Source of the DNA: Archilochus colubris
Taxonomy: Eukaryota > Chordata > Aves > Apodiformes > Trochilidae
Direction of reading: 5' to 3'
Assembly (NCBI GenBank): GCA_023079485.1
Contig: CM041085.1
Coordinates: 34,147,121 to 34,211,120 of the forward strand
DNA length: 64,000 nucleotides
Of this stretch, positions 62,259-64,000 are shown piece by piece. The position numbers and the translations under genes were made by a program. Position 1 is the stretch's first letter, and the number at the start of each line of letters is the position of its first letter. Below the pieces are notes generated by a model. That model saw only the letters and a program-made list of their open reading frames with translations. It searched no databases and had not been told where the DNA came from.

Positions 62259-62438
62259 CTCCAAAGTGTGGCATTTCCCCCGGATCCTATTGCACAGCAG
62301 CTGGTAGTTCTCCAGCACAACATTCAGCTCGGTCACCAGATCCTGACCACTGGATGGCACCTTGGCTGCCAACATCTTGATGTTGTCTTTGAGTATCTTC
62401 ACCCGCACCTCTTTCTGCAACACATCCTCCTTTGCTCT
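62259..62438 (-). CDS. UTRN: Utrophin exon 1 of 26 in window (dystrophin exon 27 counterpart; spectrin repeat 8 helices B-C)
   Basis: 180 bp, one codon shorter than dystrophin exon 27, phase 0-0. Acceptor TTCTTTGGGCAG|AGAGCA (two further AGs follow within 4 nt; the first keeps the frame and the human length) and donor TTGGAG|GTAAGAA. The protein [20 protein letters not shown] then [40 protein letters not shown]. The last 20 residues are identical to human utrophin as I recall. The gene continues upstream beyond base 64000. Confidence 0.98.
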
Positions 62439-64000
62439 CTGCCCAAAGAAATATGTTACATGGTCAGCCCTTAATTCCCAGATGGTCAGCTATTTGCTAC
62501 TCAAACCAAAGAACAGCAGTTTAACCTTGAAATCGATGCTTCTAAAGTATTCTTGTATCTGAACACAACAAAACATGGCACTAAATTTCATGGAATTCAA
62601 ATGACGTTAGTAAGCATTGAAAAACTCTATTCTGCTGAACATACAGGCATATTTACCATTTACTCTTTTAAAAATCCATGACTCAAAGCAAAAAAGATTA
62701 AATTTCAATGCTATTTGTATGCTAACACACAGATTTGAAAATGAGACATGAATCAGAAGTAAAAAAAGGTTTGCTAAAAACAAACATATCAAGGAGGAAA
62801 CAGTAGGGTCAATTTAAAGAAGTTATGAGTCACAAAGCTCAGTAACTATCTCTCAAAGTTATCCAGGAAAGGTGACGTAATTACCCCGGACACATGCAAC
62901 TACAAAACTGGGACCTCACCCACAGCTTTTGGATGCACTAGAGGAACATGCAGAAATGGCAAACAGAGTAATTTTTCAGTCCAATTGCACTAAGAGATTG
63001 GTAACAAATACACAGGATCAGCTCAGTACAACACCCAATACACAGGCCTGGAAAAATCTTAGTTGTCAAGCTTTGTCCAAACCAGAATTCAGGAAGCAGG
63101 AATACAAATCACAAAGACCTATCTAAACCCATCTCTGTTGAAACAACTGGAAGGCTCCAGAAATAGAAACTGACCCATATCTCTCTTTCCAATTTGAAAG
63201 GACAGCTTTATAAAATTGAAGTATCTCTGCTATATTAAGCACTGCACTTGATGGTCAAATTTAGTACATGACAACATTGTTGTTGCACATATTGTTCAAG
63301 ATGTCTTCTAAATGTAAGGTAGTTTTAAAATGCCAATTAATGGGCAAAGAATGGAAAATCTGGGAAACACATTATATTATGGAGGGATTATAAAAAACCA
63401 CCCAGCCTTCTCTTAATCCTACTCCTTCGAGTGTCAGCAGGAGCTCCACTTGCTGTTGAAATGAGAGCAGAATTAGGAGAGCTCAAAAATTTTTCAAAAC
63501 TTTATGCAAAAATGCTTCTGGCCAAAACTGTTCCTTCCCAATCCTAAAAGTAGATCCAGCATAACATGCTCAGTGCAAATGCAAGAGGATATGTAAATGC
63601 TACAGCGAGTTTAATGACTCACTGACATACCTGCCAAATTTAAAAGTACAGAATAGAATCTGGATTTGACAAAGGTAAATGTGCTCAAAGTCTCTCTCAG
63701 ATTTACCAATGAAAAGAATGTTCTTTCTTTTCTTGGCATCAGGTTCTGTCAGACTATGTGATTGTAAATGGCTTCAAAGGACATGAACATATTAAAATGC
63801 TTGTTCAAGACAGCTTCATAAAGCTCCTTGAAAAAGAACAATTCAAAACTTGAAATAGATTTGTCAAAGCACTTGTAAGGGATAAAGAATCCCTTACTTT
63901 ATATTTCATTGAGTAACAGTGTAGTGGATACTCATTTAAATAATGTACATACAAGTCAAAACATTGAAGTCAGAACATGAAGATATGCCTCAACTCTCAA
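62439..64000. other. UTRN intron (5' part outside window)
   Basis: AT-rich sequence upstream of the first recognised exon. The partner of dystrophin exon 26 was not found, so it lies beyond the window. A good acceptor-like CTCTCATTTCAACAG at 63453-63467 is followed by only ten open in-phase codons and a poor donor; I do not call it an exon. Confidence 0.65.

Noticed and set aside
17499..62438. Gene could be dystrophin (DMD) instead of utrophin
   Set aside because: Repeats 15 (largely) and 19 are missing and the residues match utrophin (for example [49 protein letters not shown]), not dystrophin.
63423..63452. Possible 30-bp in-phase microexon upstream of the first exon (after TCATTTCAACAG)
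   Set aside because: Donor GGA|GTAGGA is poor, there is no match to known utrophin sequence, and it is too short for a dystrophin exon 26 partner.

Overview
This window is vertebrate genomic DNA, almost certainly from a bird and perhaps a passerine or other neoavian. The signs are CR1 LINE fragments with the typical avian tail (ATTCTATGATTCTATGA type at 310-334), compact introns, a short solo LTR, and a protein close to human utrophin. It holds one gene, on the minus strand: the central rod domain of utrophin (UTRN), the autosomal paralogue of dystrophin. No prokaryotic features, CRISPR arrays, tRNAs or rRNAs were seen.

I placed 26 coding exons between 62438 and 17499 (transcription runs from high to low coordinates). 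Together they are 4,116 nt, or 1,372 codons, and enter and leave in phase 0. Nearly every exon matches one dystrophin exon in position and often in exact length: 171, 180, 129, 156, 174, 162, 150, 135, 138, 153, 173, 176, 150, 118, 155 and 190 bp. Two exons encode roughly one spectrin repeat, so the window covers the end of repeat 8 to the start of repeat 22 in dystrophin numbering. It encodes neither the N-terminal actin-binding domain nor the WW/EF-hand/ZZ C-terminus. Repeat 19 (dystrophin exons 48-49) is absent, as known for utrophin.

Three points stand out. First, a 153-bp exon at 47209-47361 matches dystrophin exon 40 (helix A of repeat 15). As I remember it, human utrophin joins the flanking exons directly, because repeat 15 is lost there; this lineage seems to keep half of it, and I found no partner for exon 41. 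Second, the terminal intron (below 17499) holds an exon-like block at 12617-12760 with an ATG, 48 codons and a strong donor in the right phase, below a GC-richer island at about 12761-13340. That is where a first exon for the short G-utrophin isoform (counterpart of dystrophin Dp116) would be expected. Third, one intron begins with GC rather than GT.

The rest is intron. Notable contents are a CR1 3' end at 1-334, an old reverse CR1 at about 8776-9655, smaller CR1 pieces at 25582-25721 and 29015-29082, a solo LTR with 6-bp target duplications at 54331-54634, a probable LTR fragment near 56655, and simple repeats.
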